DNA of 64,000 bases from Hyphomicrobiales bacterium (GTDB taxonomy: Bacteria; Pseudomonadota; Alphaproteobacteria; Rhizobiales; Rhizobiaceae), in the NCBI GenBank assembly GCA_900472175.1, contig UCHD01000005.1:62001-126000 (forward strand), in the 5' to 3' direction. Positions 47,060 through 55,601 of the stretch are shown here, one piece after another. Position 1 is the first letter of the stretch, and the number at the start of each line of letters is the position of its first letter. The notes beneath the pieces are model-generated. The model searched no databases. It was given only the letters and a program-made list of their open reading frames with translations, and was not told the origin of the DNA. Made by a program: the position numbers and the translations under genes.

Positions 47060-48493
47060 ATGCTCGACAAACGCAAGTTCTATATCAACGGCGAATGGGT
47101 CGCCCCACTGGTTGCCAACGATCTCGAAGTGCTCAACCCGGCGACGGAAAAGCCGATTGCGGTGATCTCGATGGGCTCGGCAGGCGATATCGACCGCGCC
47201 GTTGCCGCCGCCAAGAAGGCGTTTGCCACCTACAGCCGGACGACGACGGAGGAGCGGCTGGCGCTTCTGGAAAAACTGCTGGCCATCTACAAGCGCCGTT
47301 ATGAAGAGATGGCGCAGACCATCACCATGGAACTCGGCGCGCCGATCACCATGAGCACCGAGCAGCAGGCCGATGTAGGCGTTGGCCATCTCCAGGGTTT
47401 CATCGATGCCTTGAAGCGTCTGCGTACGCGCGAAGTCCTGCCGAACGGCGATGTCATGCTGCGCGAGCCGATCGGCGTTTGCGGGCTGATCACGCCGTGG
47501 AACTGGCCGATCAACCAGATTGCGCTGAAGGTCGTTCCCGCCCTTGCGACCGGCTCGACCTGCGTGCTGAAGCCGTCCGAATTCACGCCGCTGAACGCGC
47601 TGCTCTATGCCGAGATGGTCCATGAGGCTGGCTTCCCGGCCGGTACCTTCAACCTCGTCAATGGTGACGGCCTGAATGTCGGTGCGGCACTTTCCAAGCA
47701 CAAGGACGTCGACATGATGTCGTTCACGGGCTCGACCCGCGCCGGCATCGCCGTCAGCAAGGATGCGGCCGAAACGGTCAAGCGGGTGACGCTGGAACTG
47801 GGCGGCAAGTCGCCGAACATCGTTTTCGAAGATGCGGATCTCGAAGATCGCGTTGCGGGCAGCGTGTTGGAATGCTTCAACAATTCCGGCCAGTCCTGCG
47901 ATGCGCCGACCCGTCTTCTGGTGCAGAAGTCGGTCTATGACAAGGCTGTCGAGATCGCGACGCGGGTTGGCAAGGAGGCCAGGGTTGGCGATCCGACCGA
48001 GGAGGGCAGCCATATCGGGCCGCTGGTCAGCGACGTTCAGTTCGGCAGGGTGCAGACCCTGATCGAGGCGGGTATCGCCGAAGGGGCAAAGGTTCTCGTT
48101 GGCGGTGCCGGCAAGCCGGAAGGTTTTGAGACCGGCTATTTCGTCAAGCCGACGATCTTTGCCGATGTCAACAACACGATGCGCATCGCCCGCGAAGAGG
48201 TGTTTGGTCCGGTGCTGGCCATCATGCCGTTCGAGACCGAAGAGGAAGCGATCGAGATCGCCAACGACACCAATTACGGTCTGGCCGCCTACGTCCAGAC
48301 AGGTGATCCCAAGCGTGCCGAGCGCGTCGCCTCGCGGCTTCGCGCCGGTATGGTCCACATTAACGGCGGACCACATCGCTATGGCAGCCCGTTCGGTGGC
48401 TACAAGCAATCCGGCAACGGCCGGGAAGGCGGCATGTTCGGGCTTGAGGATTTCCTCGAAGTGAAGACGGTTCACCGCCCGGACGCTGCCTGA
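47060..48493 (+). CDS. NAD(P)-dependent aldehyde dehydrogenase
   Basis: This 477-residue enzyme is only distantly similar to the aldehyde dehydrogenase at 31716-33227. The general base Glu is in LELGGKSPN, the nucleophile Cys in NSGQSCDAPTR, and the cofactor motifs are ITPWNWPINQ and FTGSTRAG. The usual AG after the Cys region is AP here (SCDAPTR), a pattern of one ALDH subgroup. AAGGACAACAAGG precedes the start. It is likely co-transcribed with the MBL hydrolase gene and followed by a hairpin terminator. Confidence 0.9.
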   Translation: MLDKRKFYINGEWVAPLVANDLEVLNPATEKPIAVISMGSAGDIDRAVAAAKKAFATYSRTTTEERLALLEKLLAIYKRRYEEMAQTITMELGAPITMSTEQQADVGVGHLQGFIDALKRLRTREVLPNGDVMLREPIGVCGLITPWNWPINQIALKVVPALATGSTCVLKPSEFTPLNALLYAEMVHEAGFPAGTFNLVNGDGLNVGAALSKHKDVDMMSFTGSTRAGIAVSKDAAETVKRVTLELGGKSPNIVFEDADLEDRVAGSVLECFNNSGQSCDAPTRLLVQKSVYDKAVEIATRVGKEARVGDPTEEGSHIGPLVSDVQFGRVQTLIEAGIAEGAKVLVGGAGKPEGFETGYFVKPTIFADVNNTMRIAREEVFGPVLAIMPFETEEEAIEIANDTNYGLAAYVQTGDPKRAERVASRLRAGMVHINGGPHRYGSPFGGYKQSGNGREGGMFGLEDFLEVKTVHRPDAA

Positions 48494-48519
48494 AATCAAT
48501 CAATCCGACTTAAGACAAT

Positions 48520-48547
48520 GCCCGCAGGCGAAGAAGCGTCTGCGGGC
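48520..48547 (+). terminator. Hairpin terminator after the aldehyde dehydrogenase gene
   Basis: GCCCGCAGGCG and CGTCTGCGGGC form an 11-base stem (one G-T pair) around an AAGAAG loop, ending 54 bases after the stop codon. Only a weak T-containing run follows (CTAAGTTC), so it is an imperfect intrinsic terminator. Confidence 0.55.
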
Positions 48548-48669
48548 CTAAGTTCACGGTTTCTGATCATTCCATATATGGAAGTCGCTGTTTCCCCGCA
48601 AACCGTTCTGATATTTTCGGGGCGATATGGCGTGGCACGTGCTGCGCCCGTTTGTATTGGACAGCATTC

Positions 48670-49575
48670 GTGTCAGACACCGTACTTCCCGCATCCTCCA
48701 CTGCCTCGCCATCTGCCAACCGGCTTGCTCTGATTGCACTTCTGATCGGTGGTGCTGCCATTGGCGGTTCGCCTATCTTCGTGCGCCTTTCGGAAGTCGG
48801 GCCGATGGCGACGGCGTTCTGGCGGGTGGCGCTCGCACTTCTGCCGCTTGTCATCTGGTCGAGGACGGCCGGGAATACGGTCACGGATCAACGACCTGCC
48901 GGATGGGCTGATTACGGCCTGCTGGTGCTTCCAGGTATCTTTTTGGCCGTCGATCTCGCAGCCTGGCATCTGGCGCTGCACATGACCTCGGTTGCCAATG
49001 CCACGCTGCTTGCCAATCTCGCGCCGATCTTCGTCACGCTGGGGTCATGGCTGTTGTTTCGTGCGCATGTCAGCGGCGTGTTCATCGCCGGTCTTGCGAC
49101 GGCGCTGGCGGGCGTGGCGATCCTGAAGGGCGGACCGACGGCGCTGGGTGATGGTCAACTGGCGGGCGATGCGACGGCGGCATTGGCTGCGGTGTTCTAT
49201 GCCGGCTACATCCTGTCGATCGGCCGGTTGCGCAGCCGCTTTTCCACCAACCGCATCATGATCTGGAGCACGGGATCGGCTGCCGTCTGCATGCTGCCGA
49301 TCGCGTTCTTCTTCGAGGCCAGCTTCATGCCGACCGCTTTGTTCGGTTGGGCAATATTGTTCGGCCTTGCCTTCATCAGCCATGCGGGCGGGCAGGGGCT
49401 GATCATCTATGCGCTCGCCTTCCTGCCGCCAGCTTTTTCGTCGCTGACGCTGCTGTTGCAGCCGGTGGTGGCGGCGGTCCTTGCCTGGCTGCTGCTCAGC
49501 GAGCCGGTCGGGCTGATGCAGGCCATCGGCGGGGCGATCGTGCTTGCCGGTATCCTGATCGCCCGCCGCGGCTGA
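48670..49575 (+). CDS. EamA/DMT-family transporter
   Basis: This 301-residue inner-membrane protein has ten predicted hydrophobic helices in two EamA repeats, typical of drug/metabolite transporters that export amino acids, nucleosides or related metabolites. The start is uncertain; a GTG (VSDTVLPASS) fits, and a TTG six codons upstream is possible. Neither has a strong ribosome site. It converges with the aminotransferase gene, with only 12 bases between the stops. The substrate is unknown. Confidence 0.85.
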   Translation: MSDTVLPASSTASPSANRLALIALLIGGAAIGGSPIFVRLSEVGPMATAFWRVALALLPLVIWSRTAGNTVTDQRPAGWADYGLLVLPGIFLAVDLAAWHLALHMTSVANATLLANLAPIFVTLGSWLLFRAHVSGVFIAGLATALAGVAILKGGPTALGDGQLAGDATAALAAVFYAGYILSIGRLRSRFSTNRIMIWSTGSAAVCMLPIAFFFEASFMPTALFGWAILFGLAFISHAGGQGLIIYALAFLPPAFSSLTLLLQPVVAAVLAWLLLSEPVGLMQAIGGAIVLAGILIARRG

Positions 49576-49587
49576 TTTTGCCGGAGG

Positions 49588-50766
49588 TCAGATCCCCGGC
49601 AGATTGAAGCCCGACAACCGTTCCTCGAGCTGCAGGATGGTTGTCGCATCGGCATTGGCGAAGGCAAAGCGCAGGTAGCCTTCCTGACCCTCGCCGAAAT
49701 AGTCGCCCGGCAGGCAGACGACACCGGCGATCTTCGCCAGCTTTTCGGCGACGAACTCCGAGCGGATATCCGGGTAGGGATGGCGGATATAGGCGAAATA
49801 GGCACCGATCGCCTGCAGTTTCCAGCCCTTGAGCCTGCTCATCACCTGTTTCAGCGCGTCGGCGCGATTGGTGATCTCGGCGCGGTTACCGGCGCGCCAT
49901 TCGCCAAGCGCGGGAATGGCCTTGGCAACGGCTGCCTGGGCTGAGCGCGGCGCGCAGATCTGCAGGTTGTCCATGATCTTGGCGACCTGCTCGACGACAG
50001 CGGGGCCTGCCGTGATGGCGCCAAGCCGGTGGCCGGGAATGCAGAAGGATTTGGAAAAGCTGTAGAGGCAGATAAGGCCGTCCTGCCAGCCTTCGACGGA
50101 CAAAAGGTCGTGCGGCGCGCCGCTGCCTTCCGGCAGGAAGTCGCGATAGGTCTCGTCAAGGATCAGCCAGGTGCCGTTGGCGCGGCAGAGATCGTAGATC
50201 CGGCGCAGCAATGCGGGCGGATAGACGGCGCCGGTCGGATTGTTCGGCGTCACCAGTGCCAGGGCACGAATGCCGGGCTTGAGGGCTGCGGCGATCGCAT
50301 CGACATCGGGCAGGAAGCCGTCGGCCGCGTCGCAAGGCACCAGTTCGATGCCGATGCCGAGCATGGCCAGTGTCGTCTGCTGGTTGAAATAGAAGGGGTT
50401 GGTCATCAGCAGCGTATCGCCCGCGCCGGCAATTGCCATGGCCGCGCAGATGAAAGCCTGGTTGCAGCCGGAGGTGATGTGGATGTTACCGGCGCTGACC
50501 GCAGCATTGTAGAGGCCGGAGACATGCGCCGCATAAGCATCTCGCAGCACCTGCTCGCCCTCGATGGCGCCATAGCCGGTGAAAGCGGGGGACGAGGCGG
50601 TTTCACCGAGCCATTGCAGCATATCCGGGTGGGCGGGATAGCCGGGAACGGCCTGGCTCAGATCGATCAACGGGCCACGCGAACCGTCATAGGCCTTGGC
50701 CCAGGCAAGCACGGAAGGCACGGGCGGCGGCGAGAGCTTGGCGATCAGCGGATTGAAATGCGGCAT
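49588..50766 (-). CDS. PLP-dependent class I/II aminotransferase
   Basis: This 392-residue fold-type I aminotransferase has TPNNPTGAVYP, DETYRDF and the PLP-binding Lys239 in LYSFSKSFCIPGHRLG. The substrate-facing residues give no clear specificity. It is transcribed with the LysR gene upstream on the same strand (35-base gap). Both are divergent from the ureohydrolase gene. A role in removing the alpha-amino group of arginine or a related amino acid is an inference from this neighbourhood. Confidence 0.88.
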   Translation of the reverse strand: MPHFNPLIAKLSPPPVPSVLAWAKAYDGSRGPLIDLSQAVPGYPAHPDMLQWLGETASSPAFTGYGAIEGEQVLRDAYAAHVSGLYNAAVSAGNIHITSGCNQAFICAAMAIAGAGDTLLMTNPFYFNQQTTLAMLGIGIELVPCDAADGFLPDVDAIAAALKPGIRALALVTPNNPTGAVYPPALLRRIYDLCRANGTWLILDETYRDFLPEGSGAPHDLLSVEGWQDGLICLYSFSKSFCIPGHRLGAITAGPAVVEQVAKIMDNLQICAPRSAQAAVAKAIPALGEWRAGNRAEITNRADALKQVMSRLKGWKLQAIGAYFAYIRHPYPDIRSEFVAEKLAKIAGVVCLPGDYFGEGQEGYLRFAFANADATTILQLEERLSGFNLPGI

Positions 50767-50801
50767 CGGATTGTCCTGTGGTTCTTAAGACGTGACTGTT
50801 C

Positions 50802-51848
50802 TTACGATTTGGCGCGGCGTTTCGGTGCCGGCTCCAGGCGCCTTGTGCGGGCGGGCGAGGAGACGGCCTGAAAACTGTCCTTGGCGGCCAGGCGTTCGGG
50901 GGCGCTGACCTTGTGGGTACGAGCGCGGATGATGGTGCGTGCCGAGGTCTGTAACTCCGGCATCGGGTCGTTTTCAAGGGCCGAAAACAACCAGTCGATG
51001 AAGACTTTTACGATCGGCGCCGCACGGATCTCGTTGCGGCAGGCGACATAGAAGGCATCGTTGGCCGGAACGGTGAGATCGAACGGGGCGATCAGTTCCC
51101 CCTTGGCAATCAGGCTGCCGGCGGTGATGGTATCACCGAGCGCCACGCCCTGGTTGTGCAGCGCCGCTTCCGTCGAAAGGCGAGCGTCGCTCATGAAATG
51201 CTGGCGGCCACGCTGGATATCGATGCCATCGGCGGCGGCAAGCCAAGTGTTCCATTCGCGGCCGTCATCGCCATGCAGGATGACATGGTCTCGCAGGTCA
51301 CGCAGCGAGCGCAGCGGCCGCATGTTGAGCAGCGTCGGGCTGACGACCGGAAACAGCTCCAGCCGGCTCCACAGCCGTGCCCAGCAGTCCGGCCAGTTGC
51401 CGTCGCCATAGAGCAGGCAGAGATCGACATCGCCGGAAAACAGGTTGGCCGCATCGTTGGAGGCGATCAGCGTCAGTTGCACATCCGGAAACTGTTCGGT
51501 GAACTGATGCAGGCGCGGGATCATCCAGAAGGACAATAGAGCCGGCACACAGACGATGCTCAGCTCGCCGCTGGTGGTCGGCCGCGTCATGGCCGCAGTG
51601 GCGGCGGCAATGCCCTCGAAGGCATGGGTGACGGCGGGAAGCAGCAGTGCGCCTTGCGAGGTCAGCTTCAGCCGCTTGCCGCCGCGCTCAAACAGGGCGG
51701 CGTTGAAGGAGAGTTCCAGCGCTCTTATCTGATGGCTGATGGCGCCGTGCGTAACGTTGAGCTCGCGCGCCGCCGCCGAAACCGAACCACGCCGGGCGGT
51801 CGCCTCGAAGGCGCGCAGAGGGTTCAGCGGGGGCAGGCGGCTGGACAA
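50802..51848 (-). CDS. LysR-family transcriptional regulator (GcvA-like)
   Basis: This 348-residue regulator has the N-terminal winged helix PLNPLRAFEATARRGSVSAAARELNVTHGAISHQIRALE (about residues 7-45) and an effector domain from about residue 95. A basic, Ala/Pro/Arg-rich tail of about 45 residues ends in KRRAKS and is unusual in length. It is divergent from the ureohydrolase gene with a palindrome between them. This is the same arrangement as gbuR-gbuA in Pseudomonas, where a LysR protein activates guanidinobutyrase. It probably controls the ureohydrolase and perhaps the aminotransferase. Confidence 0.88.
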   Translation of the reverse strand: MSSRLPPLNPLRAFEATARRGSVSAAARELNVTHGAISHQIRALELSFNAALFERGGKRLKLTSQGALLLPAVTHAFEGIAAATAAMTRPTTSGELSIVCVPALLSFWMIPRLHQFTEQFPDVQLTLIASNDAANLFSGDVDLCLLYGDGNWPDCWARLWSRLELFPVVSPTLLNMRPLRSLRDLRDHVILHGDDGREWNTWLAAADGIDIQRGRQHFMSDARLSTEAALHNQGVALGDTITAGSLIAKGELIAPFDLTVPANDAFYVACRNEIRAAPIVKVFIDWLFSALENDPMPELQTSARTIIRARTHKVSAPERLAAKDSFQAVSSPARTRRLEPAPKRRAKS

Positions 51849-51913
51849 GACGTGCGCTCCAAGGCGTCGAAAACAATGTTAGTTTTTCTCACATCAAACG
51901 CTATAACAATGTC

Positions 51914-51933
51914 AATTGATTTTCCAATCAATT
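51914..51933. promoter_or_regulatory. Palindrome in the LysR-ureohydrolase intergenic region
   Basis: AATTGATT and AATCAATT flank a four-base spacer (TTCC), a perfect 8-base-arm palindrome in an AT-rich patch 66 bases before the LysR start. It is the best candidate for the LysR binding site. The remaining gap up to 52105 is GC-rich and shows no riboswitch or hairpin that can be called with confidence. Confidence 0.5.
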
Positions 51934-52104
51934 TGTCTCCTAATGTGATCAACAAAGGCAAAAGCCTGGGGAACATGCATCCGGTACCATCGCTGACAAA
52001 CAGCGGCGGTTTCCCGGCTTTAGGCGTCACGAGCAGTCGCATTTCTTGCTCGGCAATCGCCCAAAAACCGCACGTCTTCCAGGCCCAACAGAAGGTCAGC
52101 GGAC

Positions 52105-53166
52105 ATGGCGTGGGATGACAGCAAGCTCAACGAACTGAAGGCGAAGTACGGCGAAGCCCATGGTGGCGAGATGTTCGATCCGACTTTCCGCAAGGTGGCT
52201 GACAAGATCTTCTCCAAGAACGGCACGCGTCTCGCACCTTACTCGGGCGTTCCGACCTTCCTGATGGCGCCGCATATGCCGGTTGATGCCAACGAGCCGG
52301 ATTTCGGCAATCTGCAGGTCGCCATCGTCGGCGTGCCGATGGATCTTGGTGTTACCAACCGTCCGGGCTCGCGTTTCGGGCCGCGCGCCATGCGTACCAT
52401 CGAGCGTATCGGTCCTTATAACCACGTTCTCGGCTGCGCGCCGGTACATGACCTGCGCGTCGCCGATATCGGCGACGTGCCGTTCCAGAGCCGCTACCGG
52501 CTGGAACTCAGCCATGACGACATCGAAAAGCGCATCAACCAGATCGTCGATGCCGGCGTGGTTCCTCTTTCTGTCGGCGGCGACCATTCGGTCAGTCATC
52601 CGATCCTGAAGGCCGTCGGCAAGAAGCGCCCGGTCGGCATGATCCATATCGATGCCCATTGCGATACCGGCGGGGCCTACGATCTGACCAAATTCCATCA
52701 CGGTGGTCCGTTCCGCAACGCGGTGCTCGACGGCGTGCTCGATCCAACCCGGACGATCCAGATCGGTATCCGTGGTTCCTCGGAATATCTGTGGGAGTTC
52801 TCCTACGAGTCCGGCATGACCGTTGTTCATGCCGAGGAAGTCACCGGCATGGGCATTCCGGCGATCATTGAGAAGGCCAAGAAGATCGTCGGCGATGGCC
52901 CGACCTATCTGTCCTTCGATATCGACAGCGTCGATCCGAGCTTTGCACCGGGCACCGGCACGCCGGAAATCGGCGGCCTCACCACCCGTGAAGTTCTGGA
53001 GCTGATCCGTGGCTTGAAGGGCCTGAACCTGGTCGGAGGCGACGTCGTCGAGGTCGCGCCGCAATACGATTCGACCACCAACACGGCGCATGTCGGCTCG
53101 CAGGTCCTGTTCGAGATCCTGAGCCTCATGGTGTTCAGCCCGTTCGTCAACGGCACGCGGGACTGA
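52105..53166 (+). CDS. Ureohydrolase (agmatinase/guanidinobutyrase family)
   Basis: This 353-residue dimetal hydrolase of the arginase/agmatinase superfamily releases urea from a guanidino compound. The metal ligands are all visible: His161 (GGDHS), Asp183, His185 and Asp187 (HIDAHCD), and Asp272 and Asp274 (SFDIDSVDP). The N-terminal extension of about 60 residues makes it longer than typical agmatinase (about 310). The start at ATG follows AAGG. Agmatine, 4-guanidinobutyrate, 3-guanidinopropionate or free guanidine (as in the GdmH group) are all possible substrates. It is first in line before two amine-type importers and a C-N hydrolase. Confidence 0.87.
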   Translation: MAWDDSKLNELKAKYGEAHGGEMFDPTFRKVADKIFSKNGTRLAPYSGVPTFLMAPHMPVDANEPDFGNLQVAIVGVPMDLGVTNRPGSRFGPRAMRTIERIGPYNHVLGCAPVHDLRVADIGDVPFQSRYRLELSHDDIEKRINQIVDAGVVPLSVGGDHSVSHPILKAVGKKRPVGMIHIDAHCDTGGAYDLTKFHHGGPFRNAVLDGVLDPTRTIQIGIRGSSEYLWEFSYESGMTVVHAEEVTGMGIPAIIEKAKKIVGDGPTYLSFDIDSVDPSFAPGTGTPEIGGLTTREVLELIRGLKGLNLVGGDVVEVAPQYDSTTNTAHVGSQVLFEILSLMVFSPFVNGTRD

Positions 53167-53175
53167 TGTAGCGCT

Positions 53176-53326
53176 GCCCCTTATCCGCCCTGTCGGGCAC
53201 CTTCTCCCCGCTGGCGGGGAAAAGGAATATGCGGCAAGCTCCGTTCCGCCCGGCAGTCTGGGGAGATCGTGGCAAATTCGATCGTTCCCTTTCCCCGTTT
53301 ACGGGGAGAGGGCTAGGGTGAGGGGC
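53176..53326. repeat. Intergenic palindromic repeat, family B copy 3
   Basis: The element runs from GCCCCTTATCCGCCCTGTCG to AGGGCTAGGGTGAGGGGC. It has a left hairpin on CTCCCCGCTGGCGGGGA and a right one on CCCCGTTTACGGGG, and about 50 unpaired bases between. It lies directly after the ureohydrolase stop and before an importer operon, where it could end or weaken transcription. Confidence 0.78.
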
Positions 53327-53382
53327 AGAAGCCACACACTCAGCCGTGCCTATCGCAAACAAAAATCACAAAGGGGAATACA

Positions 53383-54189
53383 ATGGCCAAACTCTCGACT
53401 TTGAAATCCGGTCTGACCGCCGTCCTGATGCTCAGCGGCGCCGTTCTCGGCTTCGCCTCCGCCGCCAATGCCGATGCCATCGACGACATTACCAAAGCTG
53501 GCGTGCTCAACGTCGGCGTCTTTGCCGATTTCCCGCCCTTCTCCTCGGCCAGCGCCGATATGAGCCTCAAGGGCTATGACATCGACGTCGCGCAGTACAT
53601 TGCCGACAGCCTCAAGGTGAAGCTTAATCCGGTACCGGTCACCGGCCAGAACCGCATCCCGTATCTCACCGAAAAGCGCGTCGATATGCTGGTCAGCGTC
53701 GGCTACAGCAAGGAGCGCGCCGAGGTCATCGATTTCGCTGCCGCCTATGCGCCTTATTACATCGCCGTGATTGGTCCGGCCGCAACGGAAGTCAAAGGCA
53801 AGGAAGACCTTGCCGGCAAGAGCATCGCGGTCAACCGCGGCACGCTGGAAGATACATCGCTGACGGAAGCAGCCCCCAAGGATGCCGATATCAAGCGTTT
53901 CGACAACTACAATTCGGTGATCCAGGCCTTCATTTCCGGCCAGACCGAACTGATGGTGGTCGGCAACGATGTCGGTGCCCAGGTTCTCGCCCGTCAGGAA
54001 GCCCTGAAGCCGGAACAGAAGTTTCAGCTTTTGACTTCGCCATCGCATTTGGCGCTGAACAAGGGCGAAGATCGCCTGAAGACGGCGATCAACGACGCGG
54101 TTGCCAAGATGCTGGCAGACGGCAAGCTGAATGCAAGCTCGGAAGCATGGCTGAAAGTGCCGCTCAATCCTGAAAACCTGAAGGATTGA
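53383..54189 (+). CDS. Amino-acid-type ABC transporter substrate-binding protein (family 3)
   Basis: This 268-residue periplasmic binding protein has a Sec signal of about 31 residues with an ANA-D cleavage site. The mature part has the family-3 pattern: VLNVGVFADFPPFSS, YDIDVAQYIADSL, RVDMLVSVGYSKERAEVIDFAAAY. It probably binds an amino acid or a basic guanidino compound. AAGGGGAATACA precedes the ATG. It is followed four bases after its stop by the first permease gene. Confidence 0.88.
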   Translation: MAKLSTLKSGLTAVLMLSGAVLGFASAANADAIDDITKAGVLNVGVFADFPPFSSASADMSLKGYDIDVAQYIADSLKVKLNPVPVTGQNRIPYLTEKRVDMLVSVGYSKERAEVIDFAAAYAPYYIAVIGPAATEVKGKEDLAGKSIAVNRGTLEDTSLTEAAPKDADIKRFDNYNSVIQAFISGQTELMVVGNDVGAQVLARQEALKPEQKFQLLTSPSHLALNKGEDRLKTAINDAVAKMLADGKLNASSEAWLKVPLNPENLKD

Positions 54190-54193
54190 TCCT

Positions 54194-54862
54194 TTGGGCT
54201 ATGTGCTCGATTTTGGCTGGCTGGGCGATGCGGTTTCGCTGATCGCCAGCGGTGCTGCCATGACGCTCTTCCTGATCGCGGTGTCGGCTGTTGCCGGCAT
54301 CGTGCTCAGCGTTTTGGGTGCCGCAGGAAGGCGCAGCCGCCATGCGTGGCTGCGCAATGCGATCGCCGGTTATGTCGAGCTCATTCGCAACACACCGTTT
54401 CTTGTGCAGCTGTTCTTCATCTTCTTCGGGCTGCCCAGTCTCGGCATCCGTCTGGATCCGGTCGTCGCCGCCATTCTGGCGATGACCCTGAACATGACGG
54501 CCTATACGACGGAGATCGTCGGTGCCGGTCTCGATGCGGTGCCGAAGGGGCAGCGCGAGGCGGCGCTTGCGCTAGGGCTGCGGCCGCGTCTGGTGTTCAT
54601 CAAGATCGTGCTGCCGCAGGCCTTGAAGGTGATCTATCCGGCGCTGACCAGCCAGATCATCATCATGATGCTGGAATCGGCCGTCGTCTCGCAGATCGCC
54701 GTGCGCGAGTTGACCTACGAGGCTGATCTGCTGCAAGCCCGGACGTTCCGCGCCTTCGAGACCTATTTCGTCGTCACGCTCGTCTATCTCGCCATGAGCA
54801 TCGGCCTGCGCCGCCTGCTTGTCGCCAGCGGTAACCGTTTCCTCTCCGGAGGCGTGTCGTGA
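54194..54862 (+). CDS. Amino-acid-type ABC transporter permease (first)
   Basis: This 222-residue inner-membrane permease has about five helices and the coupling sequence DAVPKGQREAALALGLRPRLVFIKIVLPQALK near residues 114-145, typical of HisQ/HisM-type permeases. The TTG start with AAGGA eight bases upstream is preferred over a GTG three codons later, which would be too far from the ribosome site. It overlaps the second permease gene by four bases (GTGA). Confidence 0.87.
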   Translation: MGYVLDFGWLGDAVSLIASGAAMTLFLIAVSAVAGIVLSVLGAAGRRSRHAWLRNAIAGYVELIRNTPFLVQLFFIFFGLPSLGIRLDPVVAAILAMTLNMTAYTTEIVGAGLDAVPKGQREAALALGLRPRLVFIKIVLPQALKVIYPALTSQIIIMMLESAVVSQIAVRELTYEADLLQARTFRAFETYFVVTLVYLAMSIGLRRLLVASGNRFLSGGVS

Positions 54863-55506
54863 TCGAATTCACCCTCTGGGACATCATCCGCAATCTTCTG
54901 CTGGCGGCGCGCTGGACGATCCTGTTGTCCGCCGTTGCCTTCGCAGGCGGCACCATCGTCGGCTTGCTGATCCTGTTCATGCGCATTTCCAAGCGGCGCT
55001 GGGTGCAGCGGTTTGCCGAATATTACATCGGCCTGTTTCAAGGCACGCCGCTTCTGATGCAGCTGTTCCTGCTGTTCTTCGGCCTGCCGCTGCTGGGCTT
55101 GCGTATCGAACCCTGGACGGCGGCGGTATTGGGCCTGACGCTCTGCGCCAGCGCATTCCTGGCGGAAATCTGGCGTGGGGGCGTGCAGGCGGTGCCGGTC
55201 GGGCAGTGGGACGCGGGCAGCAGTCTGGGCCTGCACTATCTCAAGCAATTGCGGCTGATCATCCTGCCGCAGGCCTTTGCCATGACGCGGGCGCCGACGG
55301 TTGGTTTTCTCGTGCAGCTGATCAAGAGCACGGCCTTGACATCGATCATCGGATTTGAGGAACTGGTCAGAACCTCGAATGCGATCAACAATGCAACCTT
55401 CGAGCCGTTCAAAGTCTATGGCTTTGTTGCGCTGATCTATTTCGCCTTGTGTTTTCCGCTAACGCGATACGCCAAGATACTGGAGCTTCGGGCTCTAAAA
55501 CACTGA
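54859..55506 (+). CDS. Amino-acid-type ABC transporter permease (second)
   Basis: This 215-residue permease starts with GTG and has five helices and the coupling sequence AVPVGQWDAGSSLGLHYLKQLRLIILPQAFA. It forms the pore with the preceding permease. No GlnQ/HisP-type ATPase gene follows. The next gene is a binding protein of another family, and the only ATPase nearby is of the spermidine type. The energy source of this importer is therefore probably encoded elsewhere. Confidence 0.87.
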   Translation: MIEFTLWDIIRNLLLAARWTILLSAVAFAGGTIVGLLILFMRISKRRWVQRFAEYYIGLFQGTPLLMQLFLLFFGLPLLGLRIEPWTAAVLGLTLCASAFLAEIWRGGVQAVPVGQWDAGSSLGLHYLKQLRLIILPQAFAMTRAPTVGFLVQLIKSTALTSIIGFEELVRTSNAINNATFEPFKVYGFVALIYFALCFPLTRYAKILELRALKH

Positions 55507-55601
55507 TCAAATCATGGTGCGGGGCTTGCAAGCCGCACCAAAACTTGGGAACAGACCGGGCGCTCAAAACAAGCGGCACCGGCATAAACAGGAGAACCAC
55601 G

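Noticed and set aside
51934-52104. Possible guanidine riboswitch upstream of the ureohydrolase
   Set aside because: The leader was read for the conserved blocks of the ykkC-type guanidine aptamer, and no convincing match was seen; a covariance-model search would be decisive.
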